Source: JACNIV01 sp965370415
GTDB taxonomy: Bacteria > Cloacimonadota > Cloacimonadia > Cloacimonadales > TCS61
Assembly (NCBI GenBank): GCA_965370415.1
Contig: CBDUTJ010000005.1
Coordinates: 33,260-97,259, forward strand
DNA length: 64,000 bases
Reading direction: 5' to 3'
Shown here: piece after piece, positions 25,430-33,050 of the stretch
Layout of the letters: the number at the start of each line of letters is the position of its first letter
How positions within the stretch are numbered: the first letter of the stretch is position 1
Notes under the pieces: generated by a model
What the model was told of the DNA's origin: nothing
The model's database searches: none
The model's input: the letters and a program-made list of their open reading frames with translations, nothing else
Program-made: the position numbers and the translations under genes

Positions 25430-26395
25430 ATGGAAATAATATTTTTGGGTACATCATCAGGAACACCTACAAGAACAAGAAATGTATCGGGAATCGCAAT
25501 CAAAATGATAAATTCAAAGTCATGGAATCTTGTAGATTGCGGTGAAGGTACACAACATCAAATATTAAAAACCAATTTAACCTTAAATAATTTACAAGCT
25601 ATCTTTATTACACATGTACATGGAGATCACTGCTATGGTCTTCCTGGATTACTGGCAAGTACAACAATGTCAGGTCGTACTAACCCTTTGACTATCATTG
25701 CTCCAGGTACACTCAAAAGTTTTTTAGAAAACGCACAGAAAGTAACTCAAACGAGGCTTTCTTTTGAAATAAATTTTATAAGTATTGAAAATATTTCTAA
25801 ATTTATTGAAGTTGAAGAATTTGATATTGAAGTAGTTAATTTATCACACCGAGTATCCTCATATGCTTTTGGTTTTATTGAAAAAAACATTAAGCCCAAA
25901 CTCAATATTAAGAAATTAAAGAAAGAGGATATTGAACCGGGACCTGCCTGGGGTACTCTGCAAAATAGAGAAGATGTTTTACTTCCAGGTGGCAAAAAAC
26001 TAAAAAGTCAGGATTATCTATTGGAAGAAAGAAAACCAAGAAAAATTATTGTGAGTGGAGACAACGATGATCCATGGTTACTTTCAGAGTGTTCGAAGTC
26101 AGCCCAAGTATTAGTACATGAGGTAACATATACTTATAAGGTGGCAGAGAAAATGGCGAAAGCACAGCATAGTTCTGCTAAATTGGTTTCTCTGTTTGCA
26201 AAAGAACTATCCATCCCAAATTTAGTGTTGACCCATTTTAGTCCACGATATAAAAGTGTAAATACTACTAAGTCATCAATTAAAGATATAGAGAATGAGG
26301 CAAGAGAGTTCTATGATGGAAATCTTTTTTTGGCAAATGATTTCGATGTGTTTCACCTTAATCGAAATGGTAAGCTAGTAAATGTTGAGCTATAA
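25430..26395 (+). CDS. RNase Z-like metallo-beta-lactamase
   Basis: 321 aa. It starts MEIIFLGTSSGTPTRTRN, and ITHVHGDHCYGLPGLL (HxHxDH near residue 62) is the zinc motif. Later blocks include a His in VNLSHRVSS, SGDNDDPWLL and VLTHFSPRY. The order and spacing fit ribonuclease Z / ElaC-type tRNA 3' processing enzymes, though the residue choice is divergent (for example VHEVTYT and HSSAK). AT content is higher than in flanking genes and attC-like sequences lie on both sides, so it looks like a captured gene cassette rather than a core copy. Confidence 0.8.
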   Translation: MEIIFLGTSSGTPTRTRNVSGIAIKMINSKSWNLVDCGEGTQHQILKTNLTLNNLQAIFITHVHGDHCYGLPGLLASTTMSGRTNPLTIIAPGTLKSFLENAQKVTQTRLSFEINFISIENISKFIEVEEFDIEVVNLSHRVSSYAFGFIEKNIKPKLNIKKLKKEDIEPGPAWGTLQNREDVLLPGGKKLKSQDYLLEERKPRKIIVSGDNDDPWLLSECSKSAQVLVHEVTYTYKVAEKMAKAQHSSAKLVSLFAKELSIPNLVLTHFSPRYKSVNTTKSSIKDIENEAREFYDGNLFLANDFDVFHLNRNGKLVNVEL

Positions 26396-26401
26396 ATCTG
26401 G

Positions 26402-26454
26402 CATAAAAAATTGTTCCACCTGACATTTTTCCACTACGTTCCAAAATGCAGGTG
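26402..26454 (+). other. Truncated attC-like site after the RNase Z-like gene
   Basis: GGCATAA (complement of the cassette start GTTATGCC at about 25392) is followed by a strong hairpin: CACCTG(A)CATTTT pairs with AAAATGCAGGTG (26417-26454). The expected right end is missing; the sequence runs straight into a CHAD gene relic at CAGGTG. Confidence 0.5.
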
Positions 26455-26490
26455 CTTAATAAATGCGAAAGGTTTCGAATAAATCTTTTT
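26449..26490 (-). pseudogene. Relic of a CHAD gene internal segment
   Basis: 42 nt match 29871-29912 of the CHAD gene with 4 mismatches. Read on the minus strand it gives KDLFETFRIY followed by a stop, against KDFFETFRIY in the intact gene. Confidence 0.65.
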
Positions 26491-26575
26491 CATTTGACAT
26501 TAATAATTTATTTAGCGGTATTGACAAAGTTTTCTAATGAGGAAAAATAATGTTATGTATTGTCTATTTAAGCAG
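26478..26575 (+). repeat. About 98-bp direct repeat, copy 1
   Basis: It starts AATAAATCTTTTTCATTTG, includes ATTTAGCGGTATTGACAAAG and ends ATTTAAGCAG. Copy 2 is at 26969-27067 with roughly a dozen differences. It contains TTGACA elements and lies 36 bp before the small membrane protein gene, so it may carry a promoter. Confidence 0.75.
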
Positions 26576-26611
26576 TCTAAAGTATGTTGAATGCCAACAA
26601 AAGGAGAAAAT

Positions 26612-26821
26612 ATGAAAAAACAAAAAATCATTGTTAAAGTAGCAGGAGTAATAGTTTTTCTAATTTGCCTTTATGCGTTCTTCCTGGGCAACAAAATATT
26701 CAGTGGTCAATTCGAGAATGATGGAATTGCCTGGTACTTCCTGGCTAAAGGTGTTTTTTGTTCAATCTCTCTATTTCTATCGGTTTATATTCTGGAAGCT
26801 GTAAGGGACATTAAAAAATAG
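26612..26821 (+). CDS. Small two-helix membrane protein
   Basis: 69 aa from ATG 26612 (MKKQKIIVKVAGV), with AAGGAGAAAAT before it. Two hydrophobic segments are visible: VAGVIVFLICLYAFFLG (about 8-26) and a second near 45-62 (VFCSISLFLSVYILEA). No family is recognised. It lies between the two copies of the 98-bp direct repeat; the downstream copy precedes the nuclease-kinase operon. Its role is unknown; a small membrane component or immunity-like protein is possible but unsupported. Confidence 0.6.
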   Translation: MKKQKIIVKVAGVIVFLICLYAFFLGNKIFSGQFENDGIAWYFLAKGVFCSISLFLSVYILEAVRDIKK

Positions 26822-27198
26822 ATTAGGTCTTTTAACCTTCAGAACAGTTTACACACAGAGATATTCTTTCCCATAAACTTTCGGAACGGTTGAATCAAAC
26901 AGAAGGAACCGTTGAAAAAGTTCAGCAAGAAGAAAAGTCTTTTAAACTTTTTCAAGGTTTAGCAGGTAAATAAATCTTTTTCATTTGACATTAATGATTT
27001 ATTTAGCGATATTGGCAAAGTATTCTAATAAGGAAAAAATAATGTTAATTATTGTTAATTTGAGCAGGATATGAAATTATAAGCAGTAGAATATTATGCT
27101 GGGCTATAGAATAATAAATAATTTAGCTAGTTAGGTGTAATGAAGTGGCAAATAAGACTATTTTACACGAAATTGGATAGTAAGTAGATATTATTAAT
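26822..27198. other. Gene-free 377-bp region
   Basis: No credible ORF. It holds imperfect inverted repeats (GGAACGGTT and GGAACCGTT near 26890-26935), copy 2 of the 98-bp direct repeat, and an AT-rich leader before the three-gene operon. GTTAGGTG near 27131 is nearly complementary to CCCCTAAC after that operon (29688-29695). Confidence 0.6.
26969..27067 (+). repeat. About 98-bp direct repeat, copy 2
   Basis: Same sequence family as 26478-26575, including CATTTGACATTAAT and ATTTAGCGATATTGG. It lies 131 bp before the nuclease-kinase operon. It may supply that operon's promoter, by analogy with copy 1. Confidence 0.75.
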
Positions 27199-27645
27199 AT
27201 GAAGAAATATTTACCAGAATCGACAAAAATGTTTAATCTTGAATCTGATTTTGTAAATGAATTTCAGATTACTTTGGATGATTTTAATACACCATTTTCA
27301 ATAAAAAACTACGCTTGTGAATTTAATTATTTAAGTGGCAGAATAGATATTATAGCAACAAATAAAAACAAATACTTATATGCTTTTGAAGTAAAATTAT
27401 CAAAATGGAAAGATGCTTTACAACAAGCATACCGTAACTCATCCTTTACTCATTTTTCTTATGTTTTATTACCATCATACTCCTTGAAGAATGCTCTAAA
27501 ATTTGAGGAAGAATTTAAAATAAGAAGAATTGGACTCTGTACAGTGATAAATTTCCAATTGACCATAGTTATCAAAGCTCCTAGAAACAAACCAATACAA
27601 CCTTGGTTAACTTCATCTGCCTTGAATTATATCTACAGTAAATAA
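27199..27645 (+). CDS. PD-(D/E)XK nuclease-like protein, first gene of a three-gene operon
   Basis: 148 aa. A restriction-endonuclease-like core can be traced: an early Glu (LESDFVNEF), Asp in SGRIDIIATN (about 49), E and K in AFEVKLSKW (about 64-66) and a following helix with DALQQAYRN. This is the arrangement of small PD-(D/E)XK proteins. No specific family is recognised. The next ATG follows its TAA after one base, so the three genes are one tightly coupled operon. It is very AT-rich, unlike the neighbouring core genes. Confidence 0.6.
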   Translation: MKKYLPESTKMFNLESDFVNEFQITLDDFNTPFSIKNYACEFNYLSGRIDIIATNKNKYLYAFEVKLSKWKDALQQAYRNSSFTHFSYVLLPSYSLKNALKFEEEFKIRRIGLCTVINFQLTIVIKAPRNKPIQPWLTSSALNYIYSK

Positions 27646-27646
27646 A

Positions 27647-28504
27647 ATGGCGTACCAGCCGAGATTTCAAGCTATTGCTCTAGAATTATCAAAAAAATTT
27701 AAATTTTCTAATCCAACTTTTGCAGGAAAAGGTGCCTATAAAGAAACCTTTAAAGTTGTAAATAAGAATGGGAAAAACAATGCCTTAAAAATCTTTGATC
27801 CTAGAAAATGTAACACTGAAAGAACGGATCGAGAAATTGAAGCCATGAAAAAATGCCAGCATGAATCGATAGGAAAACTTATAGGATATGGAAGTATTGC
27901 TCTAAGAAATTATCCAAAAGTCATTTTTTCGGTTGAGGATTTTTTCGAAGGAGGGACGTTAACAGATAAGATTAGAAACAAACAATTGGATTGCCAAATG
28001 GTTAAAGACCTAGCTGTACGTATAACCAAAGCTATAAATCATTTAAAAGAACGGAACCTAGTTCACCGAGATATTAAACCAGAGAATATAATGTTTGATA
28101 AAAAGGGAAACCCCATTTTGGTTGACTTTGGATTAGTAAGGAATCTATCTCGAAGTTCATTAACTATGGATTGGGTTCCTCGTGGTCCAGGTACCCCTTT
28201 ATACTCATCGCCAGAACAATTGAATAATGATAAATTCTTAATAGATTGGAGATCAGACCAATTTTCTCTCGGCATCGTACTAAGTTATTGTACCTATCGC
28301 TTTCATCCTTATATGGAACCAAATGGTAATGAAGCGCAAGCCGTTTTCGATGTATCTATGCGAAAAGATCCTTCGAATGGTTTTTTGGATTTTATAAAAA
28401 CTGAGAATTATATGCCACTTGGTAAAATGATTTCCCCGTGGCCAATTAAAAGATATTATTATCCAGAAAATCTTGTAGAGGATTTAAATAAAATGGGAGG
28501 ATAG
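27647..28504 (+). CDS. Hanks-type Ser/Thr protein kinase (soluble)
   Basis: 285 aa. The kinase motifs are complete: a glycine-rich loop GKGAYKETF, the ATP Lys in NALKIFD, catalytic HRDIKPENIMF, VDFGLVRN (DFG) and GTPLYSSPEQL (APE-like). The C-lobe is short and there is no membrane segment or sensor domain. It begins one base after the nuclease-like gene and ends one base before the third gene (GGAGGATAG then ATG). A kinase between a nuclease-like and an unknown protein resembles the make-up of some phage-defence or stress islands, but the substrate is not deducible. Confidence 0.88.
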   Translation: MAYQPRFQAIALELSKKFKFSNPTFAGKGAYKETFKVVNKNGKNNALKIFDPRKCNTERTDREIEAMKKCQHESIGKLIGYGSIALRNYPKVIFSVEDFFEGGTLTDKIRNKQLDCQMVKDLAVRITKAINHLKERNLVHRDIKPENIMFDKKGNPILVDFGLVRNLSRSSLTMDWVPRGPGTPLYSSPEQLNNDKFLIDWRSDQFSLGIVLSYCTYRFHPYMEPNGNEAQAVFDVSMRKDPSNGFLDFIKTENYMPLGKMISPWPIKRYYYPENLVEDLNKMGG

Positions 28505-28505
28505 A

Positions 28506-29660
28506 ATGTCTTCATACATGCAAATGGGACACGACACAGAAAATCTTGTTGGAGAGCATGATTTAGACTTTACTGGTATCGTACTTAGTCCCGTTAACAG
28601 AAATCCTAGTGAAATGGTTAATAAAATCAAAACATTTCGGGATAAAGGTAATTATGACATTATATTAGATTCTCAACTATATTTTCCATCTTGCACTCGT
28701 AGAAAACTGAAAGATTTCCCATATTTTCCTAAAGATTTAGAAACAAGTGATACTTCTTCCATTAGTTGGTGGCATAATATCATTAAGAAGTTATTTAATT
28801 ACGCTAAAAATTTGGATATTAATGCAATTACATCTCCTATTATCATGCCAAAATATTTCACAGAGAATTATTATGATCTATCAGTCGAAATTGCGAACAA
28901 TCTTTATTCTCTATCTAGTAACTCAGATAAAAGGATTTACCAAACAGCGATAATAGATTTTACTCTACTCAACAAACCTGAGTATGTTTTGAGATTAACC
29001 TCTATTTTATCTAAATCAGAATGCAAATCGTTCTACCTTATTTTTATTTCCGATAACCCGCCACGAAATGAAATCTGTGATGATGCGGATTTACTTGGGG
29101 CAATGAACTTAATTAAGGAATTCAAAACAATTGGTAAAAAAGTATTTATAGCATTTTGTTCTTCCGATATGGTGCTCTTTAAAACCGCAGGAGCGGATAA
29201 TTGCTCAACAGGAAAATTTTTTAACTTACGAAGGTTTACTAAGTCTAGATTTGAAGAACCTACTGGTGGTGGTGGTCAATTACCATATTGGTTCGAGGAA
29301 GGTTTGTTTGCTTTTTTAAGAGAAGCCGATTTATTAAGGATAAGAAACAAAAAAATAGACGATCTCATTGAAGTTGGTTTCTCTAAAAATTACTGGAGTG
29401 ATAAAATATTAGAGCAATTTTCTAACCAACCTCAAAAAGCTTGGCTTTCATTAGCATGGAGACAATATCTTTCTTGGTTTTGGCAAATGGAAGAAAAGAT
29501 AACTCAGGGAATAGACATAGCAGAAATTGAGGGAATTCTTTTTCAAGCTGATAAAAATTGGAGTAAACTAGATGAAAACAAGATTTTTCTTGAAGAGAGA
29601 AAAAATAATGGAGAATGGATACGTGCTTGGCTACAAGCTTTAGCAAATTTTCAAGGTTAA
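28506..29660 (+). CDS. Unknown protein, third gene of the nuclease-kinase operon
   Basis: 384 aa; no family recognised. Alternating strand and helix segments (GNYDIILDSQLYFP, TAIIDFTLL, SFYLIFISDNPP, GKKVFIAFCSSDMVLFKTAG, ADNCSTGKFFNLR) suggest an alpha/beta or TIM-barrel-like core over residues 1-250. A Trp-rich helical tail follows (AWLSLAWRQYLSWFWQ). The run GADNCSTGKFFNLRR ends with a GGGG turn and may be an active-site loop. No signal peptide or TM. GGAGG lies directly before the ATG. It may act on, or be phosphorylated by, the kinase upstream. Confidence 0.7.
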   Translation: MSSYMQMGHDTENLVGEHDLDFTGIVLSPVNRNPSEMVNKIKTFRDKGNYDIILDSQLYFPSCTRRKLKDFPYFPKDLETSDTSSISWWHNIIKKLFNYAKNLDINAITSPIIMPKYFTENYYDLSVEIANNLYSLSSNSDKRIYQTAIIDFTLLNKPEYVLRLTSILSKSECKSFYLIFISDNPPRNEICDDADLLGAMNLIKEFKTIGKKVFIAFCSSDMVLFKTAGADNCSTGKFFNLRRFTKSRFEEPTGGGGQLPYWFEEGLFAFLREADLLRIRNKKIDDLIEVGFSKNYWSDKILEQFSNQPQKAWLSLAWRQYLSWFWQMEEKITQGIDIAEIEGILFQADKNWSKLDENKIFLEERKNNGEWIRAWLQALANFQG

Positions 29661-29775
29661 ACAATTTTATTTAATAGCCACACCATAACCCCTAACTGAA
29701 ACACTAATATGTGAAACAAATAATTTTATGCCCCAATAAGCTCAATCACTCTATCACCGCTACGTGGTTTATACT

Positions 29776-29832
29776 ACCTTCACCCCTTCATCACCATCAT
29801 CAAAATCTGCGGGATCATCATTCCTGCAATAT
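29776..29832 (-). pseudogene. Relic of a CPBP protease gene 3' end, overlapping the CHAD stop
   Basis: On the minus strand it reads FNIAGMMIPQILMMVMKG then TGA. The CPBP protease at 31372-32094 ends FNVVGMMIPQIMMTVMKG. Many codon differences are synonymous (TTC/TTT, AAT/AAC, CCG/CCA). The last residues and stop of the CHAD gene (DSILQE) are read from this relic in another frame. Confidence 0.75.
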
Positions 29833-30789
29833 TGAATCATAAAAAAGAGCGTGGAAGATCTTTTGTATTTCAGGTGCTGAATAAATGCGAAAGGTTTCAA
29901 AGAAATCTTTCTTTACTAATTTCTGTTTTTCGTTTAGTTTTCTGGTCAAAATTCCAATTGTAAAAATCGTGTCTTTTTCTCCGCTTTCTTTAATGGTTAA
30001 TTGTTCTGCAAATTTCTTTAACATTTCCTGATGTACTGCCAGGTCATGATAATCCCCCAGGTTATCCTGTAACTTCTTCAATTTCTTTATCAAAATCTGC
30101 ATTTGGGCTTGAGGAAAAAGTGAGTTAAAAAATTCCAGAAGATAGCGCAACTTTTTACCTGCTATTCTCAACCGATGCAGTAGTTCATCCGAGGGAGTTA
30201 CTAATATATTTTTTCCAAATTCCAGCACTTTTTGATTTCTCTGGTAGATGACGTTTCGTGCAATAATGATGATCGGCTTTTTTTCTGTAGCTGTCAGATC
30301 TTTGGCATTTATTTTTGTATTCAGGTAAAACTCCCATTCACCAATTATTCGTTTATATCTTACAGATTTTAATATCTTAATAACTAATGCAATTTCACAT
30401 TTTCTTTTACATTTTAAATCTTCAAAAAAAGGATTTAGATAATCCCGCCTGTTTTCCGGCAGCATCTTTTTATATTGGTCTTCTTTAAGTAAAAAGACGT
30501 CGATATCACGCAATAGATTGGTCGATTGACCTAAATAGGAAAAATCCCTTTTTGCTTTTTGTACGATGTTTTTATCCAGAATATTTTTTATCTGACCCAA
30601 TGCTGAACGTGTTCGCCGGACAGACACTCTGAAGTCATGTAAGAACTCTGTATCGAAATCATTAATAATGCCATTTTCATTTTTCTTCATTATTTGTAAT
30701 AAATAACGATATATCTTTCTTAAAGCCTGTCCTGCAGGTAATTGGGATTCCAATGGAATATTGATTTTTGAACTGTAAGAATGAAGCAT
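29818..30789 (-). CDS. CHAD-domain protein
   Basis: 323 aa. CHAD is a conserved histidine alpha-helical domain that binds inorganic polyphosphate. Visible hallmarks are LHDFRVSVRRTRSALGQI (about 45-62), LHRLRIAGKKLRYLLEF (about 205-222) and NLGDYHDLAVH near 245, with basic residues lining the helices. It probably localises to polyphosphate granules or binds polyP. No ppk or CYTH domain is in the window. The 3' end runs into a CPBP protease relic, so the final residues are probably not original. Convergent with the kinase operon. Confidence 0.88.
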   Translation of the reverse strand: MLHSYSSKINIPLESQLPAGQALRKIYRYLLQIMKKNENGIINDFDTEFLHDFRVSVRRTRSALGQIKNILDKNIVQKAKRDFSYLGQSTNLLRDIDVFLLKEDQYKKMLPENRRDYLNPFFEDLKCKRKCEIALVIKILKSVRYKRIIGEWEFYLNTKINAKDLTATEKKPIIIIARNVIYQRNQKVLEFGKNILVTPSDELLHRLRIAGKKLRYLLEFFNSLFPQAQMQILIKKLKKLQDNLGDYHDLAVHQEMLKKFAEQLTIKESGEKDTIFTIGILTRKLNEKQKLVKKDFFETFRIYSAPEIQKIFHALFYDSILQE

Positions 30790-30845
30790 CGCCTTGCTTT
30801 CCTCTAATTTACCGGATCTATGATATCCGATAAAACATTATGATC

Positions 30846-31289
30846 TTAAGAATAATCTGTAATTAAAGATCTTATAACTTTAATATTTTTTTCAAACTTT
30901 TTAAGAAGCATTTGCAACTCGCTTTTTTCTACAATATCGATTGCATCTTTTAGGAACATCCACTTACGTTTGCGCAGATCGTCTTCCGGCCATTCATCAA
31001 AGATCTTAGCAACGTGCATGGGAAATACCTTTACATGACAGGTTCCACCCCATTTGTTGTAGTTGTATTCACCAAGCAGAAGATCGAGCACCTGCCCTTC
31101 GATCCCGGCTTCTTCATATGCTTCTTTTTCTGCTGATTGTTGTGCTGATAGTTGGTCTTCAATGAAACCTTTTGGAAAAATCCATGTTCCGGATTTCAGG
31201 GAAGTAATAAGTAATATTTTTATTTCTTTATTTTCTATTTGAAAGGGAATAACTGCTGACTGATCGTAAATGTTTCCCTCCTTTTTCAG
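30846..31289 (-). CDS. Nudix hydrolase with non-ATG start
   Basis: About 147 aa if read from CTG 31289 (KKEGNIYDQSAVIPFQ); an ATT at 31274 with GGAGG 5 nt upstream is the alternative. The first in-frame ATG lies inside the fold, after the Nudix box, so it cannot be the true start. The Nudix helix GFIEDQ...AEKEAYEEAGI keeps the Glu residues. The KSGTWIFPKG start and the EYNYNKWGGTCHVKVFPM strand resemble diadenosine- or diphosphoinositol-polyphosphate hydrolases. An in-frame TAG lies 18 bp before the CTG. Confidence 0.7.
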   Translation of the reverse strand: MKKEGNIYDQSAVIPFQIENKEIKILLITSLKSGTWIFPKGFIEDQLSAQQSAEKEAYEEAGIEGQVLDLLLGEYNYNKWGGTCHVKVFPMHVAKIFDEWPEDDLRKRKWMFLKDAIDIVEKSELQMLLKKFEKNIKVIRSLITDYS

Positions 31290-31371
31290 ATTATCTTGTA
31301 GCTATAATCTTTTTTCTTCCCATTCTTGTAACAAGATAAACAGCCTGAAAATTAGTATTCAGCTCTATTTC

Positions 31372-32094
31372 TTACCCCTTCATCACCGTCATCATGATCT
31401 GTGGTATCATCATTCCAACCACGTTAAAGGTGAGATGAACAAAATATGCAGGGATCAGGCTTCCTGTTTTTTCGCGATAGTAACCTGCTATCAGTCCAAG
31501 CACTGTAGCATTAAAAATGATGAATCGCACCATCTGCCAGGGTAACATTCCTTTCAGACAAAGGTGCATAAATCCAAACATCAATGCCGTCAGGATAACC
31601 GGCAGACTCAAGTAAACCTTTCCCAATTTCAGTCCGATATCTTTCAATGGTTCCAGAAAGGTTTGCAGGAAGCCACGGTAAAATATTTCTTCTACAGAAC
31701 TGGCAATTATCCATATCAATATTATCCTGCTCAGGAAACTACTTTCCATAAACGGAACCCGTGAAGACACAACTGAAGATGTGATATTCATGTAGATCCC
31801 AAATGTCAGAAAGAGAATTAGCGATACACCAAATGCCAGAAAGACAGATCTTAATACGGTTTTTACAGGAGCACCAATAAATCCGAAATTCGAGAACTTA
31901 CCTTTTCCGATAATTATAATTAATAGAACAGCGATGATCAGCATAGAAAATTGTACAATGTGCGAACTATTCAGCCAATCAACAGAATCCACTAATTTCT
32001 TAATAAAACCGATCTTGGGAATCAGTTCTCCTGTCAGTAATATTTTAGCTCTCCAGATGACAATAGATAAAATGAGTATTAAAATCTTTTTCAT
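31372..32094 (-). CDS. CPBP family intramembrane metalloprotease
   Basis: 240 aa with about six to seven transmembrane helices. Glutamic protease motifs of the CAAX-processing/bacteriocin-processing family are present: SSVEEIFYRGFLQT (EExxxR, about 130-143), FGFMHL and FVHLTFNVVG (HxxxN). It acts in the cytoplasmic membrane; members process prenylated proteins or bacteriocins or confer self-immunity. No associated peptide gene is seen. A relic of its C-terminus lies at 29776-29832. The 205 bp upstream (32095-32299) have an 18-bp perfect palindrome and no gene. Confidence 0.88.
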   Translation of the reverse strand: MKKILILILSIVIWRAKILLTGELIPKIGFIKKLVDSVDWLNSSHIVQFSMLIIAVLLIIIIGKGKFSNFGFIGAPVKTVLRSVFLAFGVSLILFLTFGIYMNITSSVVSSRVPFMESSFLSRIILIWIIASSVEEIFYRGFLQTFLEPLKDIGLKLGKVYLSLPVILTALMFGFMHLCLKGMLPWQMVRFIIFNATVLGLIAGYYREKTGSLIPAYFVHLTFNVVGMMIPQIMMTVMKG

Positions 32095-32226
32095 AATTTA
32101 ACCTCTCTTTAAAATGTAATAAAAGAATGTCTTTCTGAGTACTCTTTCAGCCTTGCACACGAAGAATCTCGTGAATATTCATGTAGCTTTACTACTCGTG
32201 AAAGAATGAGACCCTTCCAAAGAACA

Positions 32227-32244
32227 ATCCGGCAGCTGCCGGAT
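32227..32244. repeat. 18-bp perfect palindrome
   Basis: ATCCGGCAGCTGCCGGAT, between the TPM gene and the CPBP protease gene, both minus strand. It may be a terminator stem or a dispersed palindrome; no T-run follows. Confidence 0.5.
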
Positions 32245-32299
32245 CAGGAAGACAAAAACACTCTATTTTACAAAACTCTTAAATCTAATAAAGGATAAT

Positions 32300-33049
32300 T
32301 TACCAACCACCGGAAGCACCACCACCGCCAAAGCCACCGCCACCGCCGGAGAAGCCACCGAATCCTCCGCCAAAACCGCTGCTGCGCCCTCCACGTCCAC
32401 CCGCCAGCATACTTCCCAGGAAAAGAGCAGTAAATAAACCACCCCGTCCTCTTCTGCCAAACGACATCAAGATCATCATAATAATAAAAACAATAAATCC
32501 GATCGGAAGTTGTGAATTATCCCCTTTTTTCTGTTGCTGCTGATATCTTGCCAACTGCTCATTGGTGATCTCGAATTCTTTTGTTATCAATCCTGTTACC
32601 GCCAGAAGTCCATTGGCAATCCCCTGTGAAAAATTTCCTTTTTTAAATTCCGGTACGATCAGGTTACGGATAATATAACCGCATTTAATATCTGTAAGGA
32701 TCGATTCCAGTCCGTAACCCACTTCGATGCGTATCTTCTTCTCCTGCATTGCAACCAGAAGCAGAACACCATTATCAAATTCTTTCTGACCCAAATTCCA
32801 CTTATCTGCTACACGCAACGAGTAGTCTTCCAGGTTTTCATTTTGCAAAGATTTTATGGTCAGCAATATAATTTGAGAAGAGGTTTTTGCCTGGGCATCA
32901 CGTAATAATTGTTCTAATTGCATTTCTTCGCGAGAGGAAAGAACATCTCCGTAATCGTTGACCATGCTTTTCAAACGGGGAACTTCCAATGCAAATAATT
33001 GAGATGATACAAAAACGAGCGTTGAAATTAATATTATTATTTTTTTCAT
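32300..33049 (-). CDS. TPM-domain secreted/membrane protein (YgcG-like)
   Basis: 249 aa from ATG 33049 (MKKIIILISTLVFVSS), preceded by GGAGAAATAAC; the ATG 48 bp upstream lies inside the previous gene. A signal peptide is followed by a TPM domain (about 20-165: VNDYGDVLSSREEMQLEQLL, NGVLLLVAMQEKKIRIEVGYG), one transmembrane helix (about 185-205) and a Gly-rich tail ending FGGGGASGGW. This is the YgcG layout. Genes of this type often lie next to lemA, as here. Its exact role is unknown; membrane stress functions have been proposed for the family. Confidence 0.88.
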   Translation of the reverse strand: MKKIIILISTLVFVSSQLFALEVPRLKSMVNDYGDVLSSREEMQLEQLLRDAQAKTSSQIILLTIKSLQNENLEDYSLRVADKWNLGQKEFDNGVLLLVAMQEKKIRIEVGYGLESILTDIKCGYIIRNLIVPEFKKGNFSQGIANGLLAVTGLITKEFEITNEQLARYQQQQKKGDNSQLPIGFIVFIIMMILMSFGRRGRGGLFTALFLGSMLAGGRGGRSSGFGGGFGGFSGGGGGFGGGGASGGW

Positions 33050-33050
33050 G

